15,608 nt of DNA from CAZHSN01 sp964535125 (GTDB lineage: Bacteria > Armatimonadota > HRBIN16), in assembly GCA_964535125.1 (NCBI GenBank), contig CAZHSN010000086.1, positions 1 through 15,608 on the forward strand, given 5' to 3'. The notes beneath the pieces are model-generated. The model had not been told where the DNA came from. It made no database searches and saw only the letters and a list, made by a program, of their open reading frames with translations. Both the position numbers and the translations under genes were made by a program. Of this stretch, positions 5,954-13,648 are shown in pieces. Each line of letters starts with the position of its first letter. Positions within the stretch are counted from its first letter, which is position 1.

Positions 5954-8173
5954 CTAATGCGCTGAGGTTAACGTGCTGGTGGTTCGAGCGATCACATCGG
6001 CCTGCAGTTCCGGCGACAGGGTTACAAACCGCGCGCAGAACCCCCCAACGCGAACGACCACATGCCGGTAGCGGTCGGGATCTCGCTGTGCAGCCAGCAG
6101 CGTATCCGGGTCAATCACATTCACCTGTAACTGCTGACCGCCTGCCGCAAAATAGCCCTGAAACAGTGACGCGACACGACGCGTACATTGCGGGCCGACG
6201 AACACGTCGGGTGACAGCTTCAGGTTGAGACAGATCGCACTGGCGCCCAGTCCCTGAGGCAGCCTGGCCGCACTGTTCAACGCCGCCGTGGGGCCGTGCA
6301 GATCCCGGCCGGCATGCGGCCCGCAACTGTCCGCCAGCGGTGTTCTGCTCAGTCTGCCGTCAGCGCTGGCGCCCGTACCTTCGCCGAAGGGCACCATTCG
6401 CACGAACACAATCACGCCGCCTGAGTACTGTCCGCCCCGCCAGGTGCGCCTGCGGCTCAACGCCTGCCAGTAGATCTCGACCGCTCTCCGCGCATAAGCA
6501 TCGGTAGTCGACGCATCATTGCCATACGCGTCGTCCCAGCGCATGATGCGCTGACGCAGCGGCTCCTGCCCGGCCCAATCATCATCCAGTATTGCGACCA
6601 GCTGCTTCAGGCTCAACTCACCGGAGACGAAAACCAAACGCTGAATAGTACGCATCGAATCGGCAACATTAGCAATACCCTGAGTCAGGAACTGCCCATG
6701 GTTATACAGCGGCCCTCCCCGCTTGATGTCGCATGCTCGATCCAGGCAGCATGGCATAAGCAATGAACGATAAAGGTGAGGCGCCGTGCGGGCATGCACC
6801 TGCTGCCACAGATTGGATTGCTCTGTGAACAGATGCACCGCATGATCCACTTGCCGCGCGAACGCCTGCCACACGTCCTCCAGAGAGCGCATAGAGCCAA
6901 CCGGCGGCGTGGGCGCACCAATCCGTTTGCCCGATGTCACGCTGACCCCTTCATGCAGCGCCAGTTCCAGGCACTTCAGCAGGTTGATCTCACCGTCTTC
7001 CAACCCCATGTGGCTCATCCCCTGGATGTCCACCTGCGCGCAACCGTTCAGCGCGTAGTTCCGCGCATGCTCTACGGGAATACCCAGCGCACACAGCGCC
7101 GGCACCAGCACCTCATCGTTGTAGATCGCCGGCTGACCGGCGCCCCGCGCAATCACGTCCACCGTCTGCTCCCACAACCACTGCGGGCTGCCGTCATGGA
7201 AGCGTACCGACATGTTAGGGGCTTCGCGGTTGACATGCGCCTGAACATCCAGCAGCACCGATGTCAACTCATTAGAGGCGTCTGAACCATCGGATTTCTG
7301 CCCAGCCAGACAGACGTTCCAGCTGCGGCAGTCCACAAAACGGCGCCACAGCGCCAGCAGGATCGGCCAGGCAGCGGCGCGTCGCTCGTCCGCGGTGGCG
7401 CCGCCGCGCAGATACCACGGCCATAACAGCTGATCGATGCGCCCGGGCGAGTCGGTATCGTCCAGCACGTGCAGGAACCACAGCATCTGGACTGCATCGT
7501 TCAGGTCGCGGGCGGGCGCGTGCTGGAGGTGACGGCAACGATACGCTATTGCGGCCAGTTGGCGCTGGGACTCCGGGTCCAGGACATCACACGCCATCTG
7601 CTCCGCCACATCCGCATGACGGCCGATCCAGACCGCCACACCCCCACAAACGCGTTGCATGGCGCGCAGCCAGTCACGGGCTGCGGGATCCGTCTCTGCC
7701 GACAACCGCGTCGAAATCCGACTGGAAAGGCCGTCGAGCCCCTCTTCCAGGGCCATGTCGTACGCCAGTATGGCATGGCCGCCCCAACCGCCGCCCCAAC
7801 CCAGACCGTACTCATCCAGCGTGGCCCGTTCCTCATCCGTGAACCGGCTGAGGCGGGCATCGGTAAATACCGCCCGGGTCGATCGCGGCGTCCACTCGGC
7901 GATCTGGTCGGCCGCCTCCCGCTCGCAGTCTGTGCCCAGCAGCGCATCCGGAGGTGTATCCGCTACAGTCAATCCATTGATGCCGAGTTGCACCAGCGAA
8001 CAGCTCCCCGGCGCGCCGGCCAGCAGGCAGTCGGGGTGCACCCATGGCGTGCGGGATGCGACATCAGCCGCCCACCCCGCGCCTAACTGTTCGTCATATC
8101 CCGCACCTGCGTCCCTGACATCGCTGGCCGCACGCCCGAACGCCAGGTACGCATGATATCTGTCATCTGTCAT
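5954..8173 (-). CDS. Glycyl radical enzyme (PFL/glycerol dehydratase superfamily) with GCAQ active-site motif
   Basis: A 739-residue enzyme whose C-terminal RVGGFCARFVTLSPELQADV at 708-727 matches the glycyl radical motif RVxG[YF]; Gly711 (6041-6043) should carry the radical. The thiyl cysteine is Cys378 (7040-7042) in ALNGCAQVDIQG. The Cys-to-Gly spacing is 333 residues, close to that of glycerol dehydratase (C433 to G763). Other superfamily segments are GGPLYNHG, GIANVADSMRTIQRLV, FGEGTGASADGRLSRTPLAD and GRDLHGPTAALNSAARLP. The motif is odd: dehydratases, CutC and isethionate lyase use GCxE and pyruvate formate-lyase uses CC, but here Gln380 replaces the catalytic Glu. It is also rather short for the family (about 760-850). 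AAGGAGG lies six bases before the ATG, the strongest ribosome site in the operon. No radical-SAM activase is in the window, so it must be encoded elsewhere. The reaction is unknown; a C-O, C-N or C-C cleavage on a sugar-derived or polyol-like substrate is inferred from context. Confidence 0.9.
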   Translation of the reverse strand: MTDDRYHAYLAFGRAASDVRDAGAGYDEQLGAGWAADVASRTPWVHPDCLLAGAPGSCSLVQLGINGLTVADTPPDALLGTDCEREAADQIAEWTPRSTRAVFTDARLSRFTDEERATLDEYGLGWGGGWGGHAILAYDMALEEGLDGLSSRISTRLSAETDPAARDWLRAMQRVCGGVAVWIGRHADVAEQMACDVLDPESQRQLAAIAYRCRHLQHAPARDLNDAVQMLWFLHVLDDTDSPGRIDQLLWPWYLRGGATADERRAAAWPILLALWRRFVDCRSWNVCLAGQKSDGSDASNELTSVLLDVQAHVNREAPNMSVRFHDGSPQWLWEQTVDVIARGAGQPAIYNDEVLVPALCALGIPVEHARNYALNGCAQVDIQGMSHMGLEDGEINLLKCLELALHEGVSVTSGKRIGAPTPPVGSMRSLEDVWQAFARQVDHAVHLFTEQSNLWQQVHARTAPHLYRSLLMPCCLDRACDIKRGGPLYNHGQFLTQGIANVADSMRTIQRLVFVSGELSLKQLVAILDDDWAGQEPLRQRIMRWDDAYGNDASTTDAYARRAVEIYWQALSRRRTWRGGQYSGGVIVFVRMVPFGEGTGASADGRLSRTPLADSCGPHAGRDLHGPTAALNSAARLPQGLGASAICLNLKLSPDVFVGPQCTRRVASLFQGYFAAGGQQLQVNVIDPDTLLAAQRDPDRYRHVVVRVGGFCARFVTLSPELQADVIARTTSTLTSAH

Positions 8174-8253
8174 GTAGAGCCTCCTTCAGCCGGCAGCCCG
8201 GAGCATCCAAACGGGAAGGTTAGCCATATACGCTGACTTCTCCTGCGTTCCTG
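8174..8253 (-). other. 80-bp intercistronic gap with a 13-codon mini-ORF
   Basis: This is the only sizeable gap in the operon, between the membrane protein stop and the glycyl radical enzyme. On the minus strand it holds a 13-residue frame, MANLPVWMLRAAG, at 8227-8186, whose TGA directly overlaps the AAGGAGG of the next gene. AGGAG sits 12 bases before its ATG, which is rather far. CTGAC at the membrane-gene stop and GTCAG 15 bases later could form a weak 5-base stem, and CCGG-GCTG-CCGG a 4-base stem. No convincing promoter is visible: a CTGACA box and a TATATG box are present but about 21 bases apart. Possible roles are a coupled leader peptide or an RNA processing site, but it may be simple spacer. 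Confidence 0.3.
8180..8186 (-). promoter_or_regulatory. Strong ribosome binding site of the glycyl radical enzyme gene
   Basis: AAGGAGG reads on the minus strand six bases before the ATG at 8173. It is a near-perfect anti-16S match and the best in the window, which suggests high translation of the radical enzyme relative to its neighbours and supports this start. Confidence 0.75.
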
Positions 8254-10212
8254 TCAGTAGAAGAAGGTGTACATGGGTATCCCGGTCAATCCGCGGAGAA
8301 AGCTCCAGAGGCCTCCAACCACGAACTCGCCCACAATCAACCCCACGAAGAAGGGGAGTGCGGCGCGATAGCCTTTCAGCCCCCAGATGCGTACCGTGAT
8401 GACCTTGATGCTCCATGATATCAATATGGGAAGCCAGATGTAGTCCAGGCCGAAAGCCATGCCCACCGCGTAACCTGCCGGGTGAAACGGGAACCCGTAG
8501 ATCGTCACCGACAGACGGTACAAAGCCGCCGCCACGAATGCACCGATGCCCAGACCCATGATATACATGGAGTCGACCCCGGTGCTGTTGTTCATGTACG
8601 ATTGCAGCACAGCAAACGCCTCGCCGGCAAACGCGCTGCCAGGGGCTCCCGGATGCACGTGAGCGGGGTGCACCCGTGCATACGACAGATGGAGCATCGC
8701 CCAAAAGGCGCTGATCACCCCTACCACACCGGCCGCAGCCAGCGCGCCGGCCATCCATGGCAGCCGCAAGCCGCTGTCCTTGGCGGCCTTTAGGCACTCG
8801 GCCTGCTGGGGCATCAACAAACCGCGATGCATCCGGTTTTGGAACCAGAGCAACGCAAAGACCGTCAGCGACTGCGGCCCCAGAATCTGCGTACCCAGCG
8901 CCCCTGCCAGTACCTGGTACGGACCAATCCACCCAAACTCATGGGCCGGCACGCCCAGTTCCGCCCGGATACGCGTACAAGCCCCTACGAACATGAGATA
9001 GAGCATCACGTACACCAGGGCCAGCCAGGGCTTCATACCGGCAGCGATAAGGAATCCCAGCACCACCGCCAGACAGACTCCCAGCGTCACCAGCACCAGC
9101 CGGTACGACACGCCGTCGTCGTCCCGCAGCGGGCCCCGGCCCACAGCAGACAGGAACACCTGCTTAAGATGATGACGGCTGAACCAGAGCGCCATGACAA
9201 ACAACGCAATCGCCGCGCCAAACGCCTGCTCCTTCAAATAAGGAAACCATGGGTCGCCACCGGTGTATCCCATGGCCGAAGCGGTCACCATCTGCGCCTT
9301 ACGCACAAAGTAGAAGAACCAGCACGAGAACGCCATGTTGGTGGGCATGAAGTAGCTCAGGCCAATCACCCAGGGGTAGAACGAGATCGGTGTCCATCCC
9401 ATGGCGTTCCACGGACGATACGGCGCAAACAACGGACCAATGTCCTGAAGTTTCAGCGGCACCGGGGGAAACGCCGGAAACAGTTGCGCGATCCCGTTGT
9501 AGACATCCAGTCCGGCGGCGATCGTGAAACCGATCCAGAAGACACGGCTGCGGAACAGGCCGTTAGCGCCGCCTCCTTCCGTGATCAACATCGGAACCTG
9601 CACCACCGGATACGTCAGCCGTTCATGGTCCTGCCAGTGACGGCGTAACAACAGGTTGATGCACAGCGTGCCCAGCAACACTGCGATCAGGAAGAGCGCC
9701 CACCAACTTAACGGGCGGATCCAGGGACTGAAGTTCTCCCAGCTATACAGGGTGCTGTGGCCGATGCTGAACCGCCGCACCGCCGGGATGTCATCGGCGA
9801 TCACCAGCCAATCGGGAAGCAGCGGAGCGACCTGTGTGGGGAGTTTGTTGCCTTCGTTTCCAAAGAACGCCACATGAGGGATAGTGGGCACCAGCATCTG
9901 AAGATAGTCGTGTCCCACCAGACTCGACCCGGTGGCCATCATGGCGTACAGCACCATCAGCTCGCGACGGCACAGCGCCCAGTGTGGACGGAACCGCCGC
10001 ACAAAAGCGTTGACACCAATCAACACGAGGATACAGAACACCACGTTGTAGAACAGAGAGGCGCATGTGGGAAACCCCGAGTAGTCCTGCGCCTCGGTAC
10101 GGGCTATCCAATAACAGTTCAGCGGGATCAACAGGACACCCAGCGCCAGAACCCAGGGGCGAAACCGTTCCACAGGGGTGGAGGCGTTAGGCGTCACAGC
10201 GGAATCAGCCAT
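8254..10212 (-). CDS. Polytopic membrane protein, DUF6785/DUF6784-like, probable transporter
   Basis: A 652-residue, very hydrophobic protein with roughly 12-14 membrane segments, for example near residues 20-37, 54-71, 168-188, 223-243, 280-303, 333-344, 371-392, 396-412, 445-457, 487-508, 550-567 and 585-605. Conserved-looking soluble segments are HWQDHERLTYPVVQVPMLI (192-210), TRIRAELGVPAHEFGWIGPY (413-432) and YGFPFHPAGYAVGMAFGLDY (572-591). From memory this pattern matches the DUF6785 plus DUF6784 proteins of Planctomycetes, Lentisphaerae and Armatimonadota, which sit beside glycosidase genes; I cannot confirm this by search. No ABC, MFS or SusC/D gene is in the window, so this is the only candidate importer for the operon substrate. 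The start is well supported: GAGGTGA lies seven bases before the ATG, inside the end of the previous gene, which it overlaps by 19 bases. Transport function is inferred from topology and context. Confidence 0.75.
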   Translation of the reverse strand: MADSAVTPNASTPVERFRPWVLALGVLLIPLNCYWIARTEAQDYSGFPTCASLFYNVVFCILVLIGVNAFVRRFRPHWALCRRELMVLYAMMATGSSLVGHDYLQMLVPTIPHVAFFGNEGNKLPTQVAPLLPDWLVIADDIPAVRRFSIGHSTLYSWENFSPWIRPLSWWALFLIAVLLGTLCINLLLRRHWQDHERLTYPVVQVPMLITEGGGANGLFRSRVFWIGFTIAAGLDVYNGIAQLFPAFPPVPLKLQDIGPLFAPYRPWNAMGWTPISFYPWVIGLSYFMPTNMAFSCWFFYFVRKAQMVTASAMGYTGGDPWFPYLKEQAFGAAIALFVMALWFSRHHLKQVFLSAVGRGPLRDDDGVSYRLVLVTLGVCLAVVLGFLIAAGMKPWLALVYVMLYLMFVGACTRIRAELGVPAHEFGWIGPYQVLAGALGTQILGPQSLTVFALLWFQNRMHRGLLMPQQAECLKAAKDSGLRLPWMAGALAAAGVVGVISAFWAMLHLSYARVHPAHVHPGAPGSAFAGEAFAVLQSYMNNSTGVDSMYIMGLGIGAFVAAALYRLSVTIYGFPFHPAGYAVGMAFGLDYIWLPILISWSIKVITVRIWGLKGYRAALPFFVGLIVGEFVVGGLWSFLRGLTGIPMYTFFY

Positions 10213-12308
10213 ATGTCGCTCACCTCAATCTGATCAGAGTGATCCAGGCGCTGATGCGGTGCTTCGATGGTAACAGACAGACGGCCCTCGGCGCTTGCGG
10301 CGCATACCGCTGCCAGCCGGTTCGGCCGTCCCGACCAGTCTCCAAGCGCGCGCACCTCCGATGCGCCCTTCAGGTGCAGGACGAAATCCATCACACGCGC
10401 GGAAGGTTGAGCGGTCGCCGTAACCGAATAGGCCCTCCCGGGACGCAATCCGCTGATCTGGCGCACCAACCGGGCATGTCCTTCAGCCGGCCTCAGCACA
10501 GCCGAGCCCTGTCCGACACTCACGTTCTCTCCTTCCCAACCCGGTCCGAGCCATAGCCGCACGGGTCTGTCCACAGACCGCCGACGAACGGCAACCCGAT
10601 AGAGTGCTACCGAATTGCCCGGCAGTTCGACGAGCCAGTGAACTGCTCCGCGATGGTCTGCACATAAAGGCATGGTACGCGTAGCGGTCAGTGTCTCTGC
10701 ATCCCGATTGGCTTCAACCCAGTTCCGACGCACACCGTCATACTCGGGAGGCATATACCCCGTGATGTCGTTCTGCCAAGGCAGGAACTGCGGTTTCAAA
10801 AGCAGCTGGCGACCCAGATGGCCGTAGTTACGCCCGGCAACAAACGGAATCCCCTGCCGTTCCCGGAACAAGCGCCACTTCTCCCACCAGTTGTTATGTT
10901 CCCGGTCAATACGGTATTCAGTCACCTCGCAGCGGGCGCCCAAGTACAGCCCGCGCAGATCCAACGCCACGCGGGCAGGCCGCTCATCCCACCAGGATTC
11001 AGCGAAGTGTACGGTGCAGAGAAGGGTTTCAGCCCACTCCCCCGGCCGGTCCAACGCGCCGCCGAATACACGAACGTCATGCCCTTCGGGCAGTCTCAAG
11101 TTCCATTTTTCCACAGGCAGCACCCGGGCATCGTGCAGGTCACGCTGCCATCGCATCATGTGATACAGCGCCGGTTTCATGTCATCTTCCCAGCAGCCGC
11201 TCAAGTCGCCGGTTGGCAACGCATACCGGTTGAATGCCCAGCTGAGGCGGGGATGTTCGGCATACGCAGCCATCCGCATCGCATGCAGTGCGGCGCCTAC
11301 ATGGTCAGCACGCACGATGTCCTGCGGAACGTCGGCGCCATCTTCAGGCCGAATCGCGGCTTTGCCATCGAAATAACCGGTCTCGGGCAGGCTCAGTTCC
11401 ATCTGCCCCAGTTCCGGAACGGCATCGAGACGCTCTTCCAAATAACGCAGCTTCCAATCGATCCCGGCATGATAACTGTTGACGGTGATCTGCCAGCCGT
11501 CCCTCTCTCGCGCCTTGACTCCTCGTTGACTGAATGGATTCCGATCATCCCTGCCGGGAACCACCCAGTCGGAAACCCCGATCCATCCAATTCGCGGTCC
11601 ACCGCGCTGGCGCCAATACGCCAGATAGTCATCCGCCTGCGACTCAAAGGCAAAGTAACAGCCCACATAGACCGCAGGCCCCAGCCTGGAGACCAGTGCG
11701 GCCTGCACCGTGTCGACGATGCGCATATACTCCCGGCGGTTATCATGGTCGTTCATCTCTTTACCGGTCACGGGATCCACCGCGCGTGCTTGCCAATCGG
11801 ACTCAATGCCAACAATCCAGCTCCAGTCACGAACAGACCGGCGTGGAAATCGCTCCAGCAGCCAATCCAGCATGGACTCCAAATACCGCTGCCAGAGGCC
11901 GTAGTCCGATGGCTGACGAATGTTGTAGCGGTATTCGTTCTGCCTGACTCCCCCGGCGATCAGTGGCGCCGGGATAGATGCGGTTCCCAGTACCACCATG
12001 GGGCGCATACCGGCGAACTCACCCCAGTCTCGCAATATCTGCTCGGTATAGGGCGCCGGTTTGAAGCGATACTCCCCATCAGTAGTCAGTACATAGTTAT
12101 TTTCCGGGTCGCTGAGGCCGAACCAGTCGGCACACTCAGTGATGACGCCTTCATAGCGTGTCTTCGCCCAGCCCCGCGGCAAGCGGCCGGCGCGGCCAAA
12201 CCAGCCGCCACGGGCTCGCACGCAATCCACCAGGCGAAACCGGCGGCCGTGTTGCTGGCCTGCCAGGTCAATACGGAACGAGGCGCTGTATTCACTCTGG
12301 CATGTCAC
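10194..12308 (-). CDS. GH39-like (clan GH-A type) putative glycoside hydrolase
   Basis: About 704 residues from a GTG start at 12308. An open frame runs to 12401, but its first 31 codons overlap the previous gene, while GTG is in a GTGA overlap with the previous stop and has GGAG eight bases upstream. The first half looks like a (beta/alpha)8 barrel with GH39-like segments: TRYEGVITECADWFGLSDPE, then WSWIVGIESDWQ with Glu169, and GQMELSLPETGYFDG with Glu309 (numbered from the GTG). Their spacing of 140 residues fits acid/base after strand 4 and nucleophile after strand 7. The usual NEP motif is absent, with GIESDW in its place, so this is divergent from classic beta-xylosidases. The C-terminal 350 residues contain beta-rich stretches, probably carbohydrate-binding modules or a beta-sandwich. 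No signal peptide is visible. The substrate is unknown. The glycosidase call rests on partial motif resemblance and on the operon. Confidence 0.6.
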   Translation of the reverse strand: MTCQSEYSASFRIDLAGQQHGRRFRLVDCVRARGGWFGRAGRLPRGWAKTRYEGVITECADWFGLSDPENNYVLTTDGEYRFKPAPYTEQILRDWGEFAGMRPMVVLGTASIPAPLIAGGVRQNEYRYNIRQPSDYGLWQRYLESMLDWLLERFPRRSVRDWSWIVGIESDWQARAVDPVTGKEMNDHDNRREYMRIVDTVQAALVSRLGPAVYVGCYFAFESQADDYLAYWRQRGGPRIGWIGVSDWVVPGRDDRNPFSQRGVKARERDGWQITVNSYHAGIDWKLRYLEERLDAVPELGQMELSLPETGYFDGKAAIRPEDGADVPQDIVRADHVGAALHAMRMAAYAEHPRLSWAFNRYALPTGDLSGCWEDDMKPALYHMMRWQRDLHDARVLPVEKWNLRLPEGHDVRVFGGALDRPGEWAETLLCTVHFAESWWDERPARVALDLRGLYLGARCEVTEYRIDREHNNWWEKWRLFRERQGIPFVAGRNYGHLGRQLLLKPQFLPWQNDITGYMPPEYDGVRRNWVEANRDAETLTATRTMPLCADHRGAVHWLVELPGNSVALYRVAVRRRSVDRPVRLWLGPGWEGENVSVGQGSAVLRPAEGHARLVRQISGLRPGRAYSVTATAQPSARVMDFVLHLKGASEVRALGDWSGRPNRLAAVCAASAEGRLSVTIEAPHQRLDHSDQIEVSDIWLIPL
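10220..10226 (-). promoter_or_regulatory. Ribosome binding site of the membrane protein gene
   Basis: GAGGTGA on the minus strand lies seven bases before the ATG at 10212 and is embedded in the last codons of the upstream gene. It settles the start and the 19-base overlap. Confidence 0.65.
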
Positions 12309-13648
12309 GTGCGAAACTCCAATGCATGCGCGCGGCCTCGGGAAAGATAGATACGCAGCCGCAGCGGACGATCCGGTAAGGCGGTTACCGGCCGTCGCCA
12401 ATGGATCTCGGCATCCGGCGCTGAGCCGGAGATGGGCCGGCAGTCCCGCACCGTGAAACCCGTCACCGCACGGCCATCAGCCTCCTGCCACTCAGCCCGT
12501 ATCGCCCCCCGGGGACGCAGTTGCGTGTTTACACGCACCGCCCCGCCATGAAACCGGATCAACCGTGTCTGTGCGATACCGCCAATATCCGCTTCCAGAC
12601 CGGCCAGTGCATCAGGTGGCCAGGTGTACCGATAGAGCGCTGTGCCGGCGCAGCCGAAACGCTGCACAACATACCAACAGAGCCGGCCATCCGGCTGGGG
12701 TACGAGATCGGGAGACCCGACGGCCACGGCTCCGCGCTCCGGCGACAGCAGCGGCGGGTCAAGGCGCTCGAAGTGGCTCGCGCCTTCACGGCCAACCCAA
12801 AGAGTGACGTCACATCGGGCTTCCGGCCCGCCAAACGGCCTGCGGGTCGCTTCTGAATCGGTGTGTCCGTCCGGAACCCGGCCATCCGCCGTCAGCGGTC
12901 TCAACCCCATCCCGGCAATCACCTGCGGCGCCCGGATGTACGGGGCGGCCAGTACGTCCTGGTGATGCTCCAACGGCCGATCGCCGACTGTGGCGGGATA
13001 CCAGGGGCCCCAGTTCCATGGGTCGCTTCCTTCGGCGGTCGACGTCCATCCGCATCCCAGCCAGGCCCGACTGACCATATGGTAGGTTCGCGTCCGAGGC
13101 GACCACCAGCAGGATGGCTGACACCCCATCACGCCGGGAAGAGGCGCCTGGATGCTGTGTGTACGTTCATTGCTGCGCCAGTGAATACCGTCCCCGGACA
13201 GCCACACCCTCCATCGCGCAGCCACCTGCTGGGGCGTTCCCGGTTCGGCAGCCACGGCTTTGAACCGCTCATCCGGCGGAACTCCGGGGGCATCGTCGAC
13301 GAATGGACGAAATACGAACCCATCCGAGGAGACAGGCATCACCAGTCCATGCCTGTTCCACGATAGACCATCGTCACTGGTCAACAGCAGTACCGCCGCT
13401 CGATAGATGTCATGCATCCAGTCGTGCCGCACACGCACATACATCCGCCAATGGCCGTTCGCCTGCAGCACAGTGGGTGCATAGCACCACACGCCATCCT
13501 CCGGATGAAACCCAAAGACACGCTCGACTGAAGCCGGCTGGAACGCACGGAGGCCGCATCCATCCAGCCGGTCTATCAGCCAACGGTCCCATAGCGGCTC
13601 ACGGCGCCCCGTCACGTCCGGTATGCTGCCGGCCGTGGCGCGGCTCAC
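12305..13648 (-). CDS. Five-bladed beta-propeller glycosidase-like protein
   Basis: A 447-residue protein. Segments such as VWCYAPTVLQANGHWRMYVR (53-72), LLLTSDDGLSWNR (87-99) and VWLSGDGIHWRSN (148-160) carry the DG[IL]xW turns found in blades of GH32-, GH43- and GH130-type propellers. GSPDLVPQPDGRLCWYVVQR near 315-335 is another blade-like repeat. The last 75 residues (RGAIRAEWQEADGRAVTGFT, then DCRPISG, HWRRPVTALPDRPLRLRIYL and ALEFRT) match a small beta-sandwich tail common on such proteins in Planctomycetes and relatives. I could not place the catalytic acids, so no family number is given. The start is GTG at 13648, overlapping the upstream stop as GTGA; GGGAG is 11 bases upstream. No signal peptide is seen. 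It may hydrolyse or phosphorolyse an oligosaccharide, or only bind it. Confidence 0.65.
   Translation of the reverse strand: MSRATAGSIPDVTGRREPLWDRWLIDRLDGCGLRAFQPASVERVFGFHPEDGVWCYAPTVLQANGHWRMYVRVRHDWMHDIYRAAVLLLTSDDGLSWNRHGLVMPVSSDGFVFRPFVDDAPGVPPDERFKAVAAEPGTPQQVAARWRVWLSGDGIHWRSNERTHSIQAPLPGVMGCQPSCWWSPRTRTYHMVSRAWLGCGWTSTAEGSDPWNWGPWYPATVGDRPLEHHQDVLAAPYIRAPQVIAGMGLRPLTADGRVPDGHTDSEATRRPFGGPEARCDVTLWVGREGASHFERLDPPLLSPERGAVAVGSPDLVPQPDGRLCWYVVQRFGCAGTALYRYTWPPDALAGLEADIGGIAQTRLIRFHGGAVRVNTQLRPRGAIRAEWQEADGRAVTGFTVRDCRPISGSAPDAEIHWRRPVTALPDRPLRLRIYLSRGRAHALEFRT
12317..12320 (-). promoter_or_regulatory. Ribosome binding site deciding the GTG start of the GH39-like gene
   Basis: GGAG on the minus strand lies eight bases before GTG at 12308-12306, and the GTG shares bases with the TGA of the upstream gene (GTGA). 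This favours 12308 over the longer frame beginning at 12401. Confidence 0.65.

Noticed and set aside
5954..8173. Annotating the glycyl radical enzyme as pyruvate formate-lyase (pflB)
   Set aside because: The adjacent CC pair of formate-lyase is absent (GCAQ instead), and no formate or activase gene is nearby.
8228..8256. Internal promoter before the glycyl radical enzyme (CTGACA and TATATG boxes)
   Set aside because: The boxes are about 21 bases apart, well beyond the usual 16-18, and the first overlaps a stop codon.
8186..8932. Minus-strand open frame of 248 codons overlapping the end of the membrane protein gene
   Set aside because: Out of frame with a strongly hydrophobic, well-formed protein; Gly/Arg-rich without domain features. 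Only its last 13 codons fall in the gap, and these are noted as a mini-ORF.
10818..12350. Plus-strand open frame of 510 codons opposite the GH39-like gene
   Set aside because: It lies wholly antisense to a gene with good start context and family motifs. Its translation has no recognisable domain, and such long antisense frames are common in GC-rich coding DNA.
12309..12401. N-terminal extension of 31 codons for the GH39-like gene
   Set aside because: It would overlap the propeller gene by 97 bases, while the GTG at 12308 has a GGAG site and a GTGA overlap like its neighbours.
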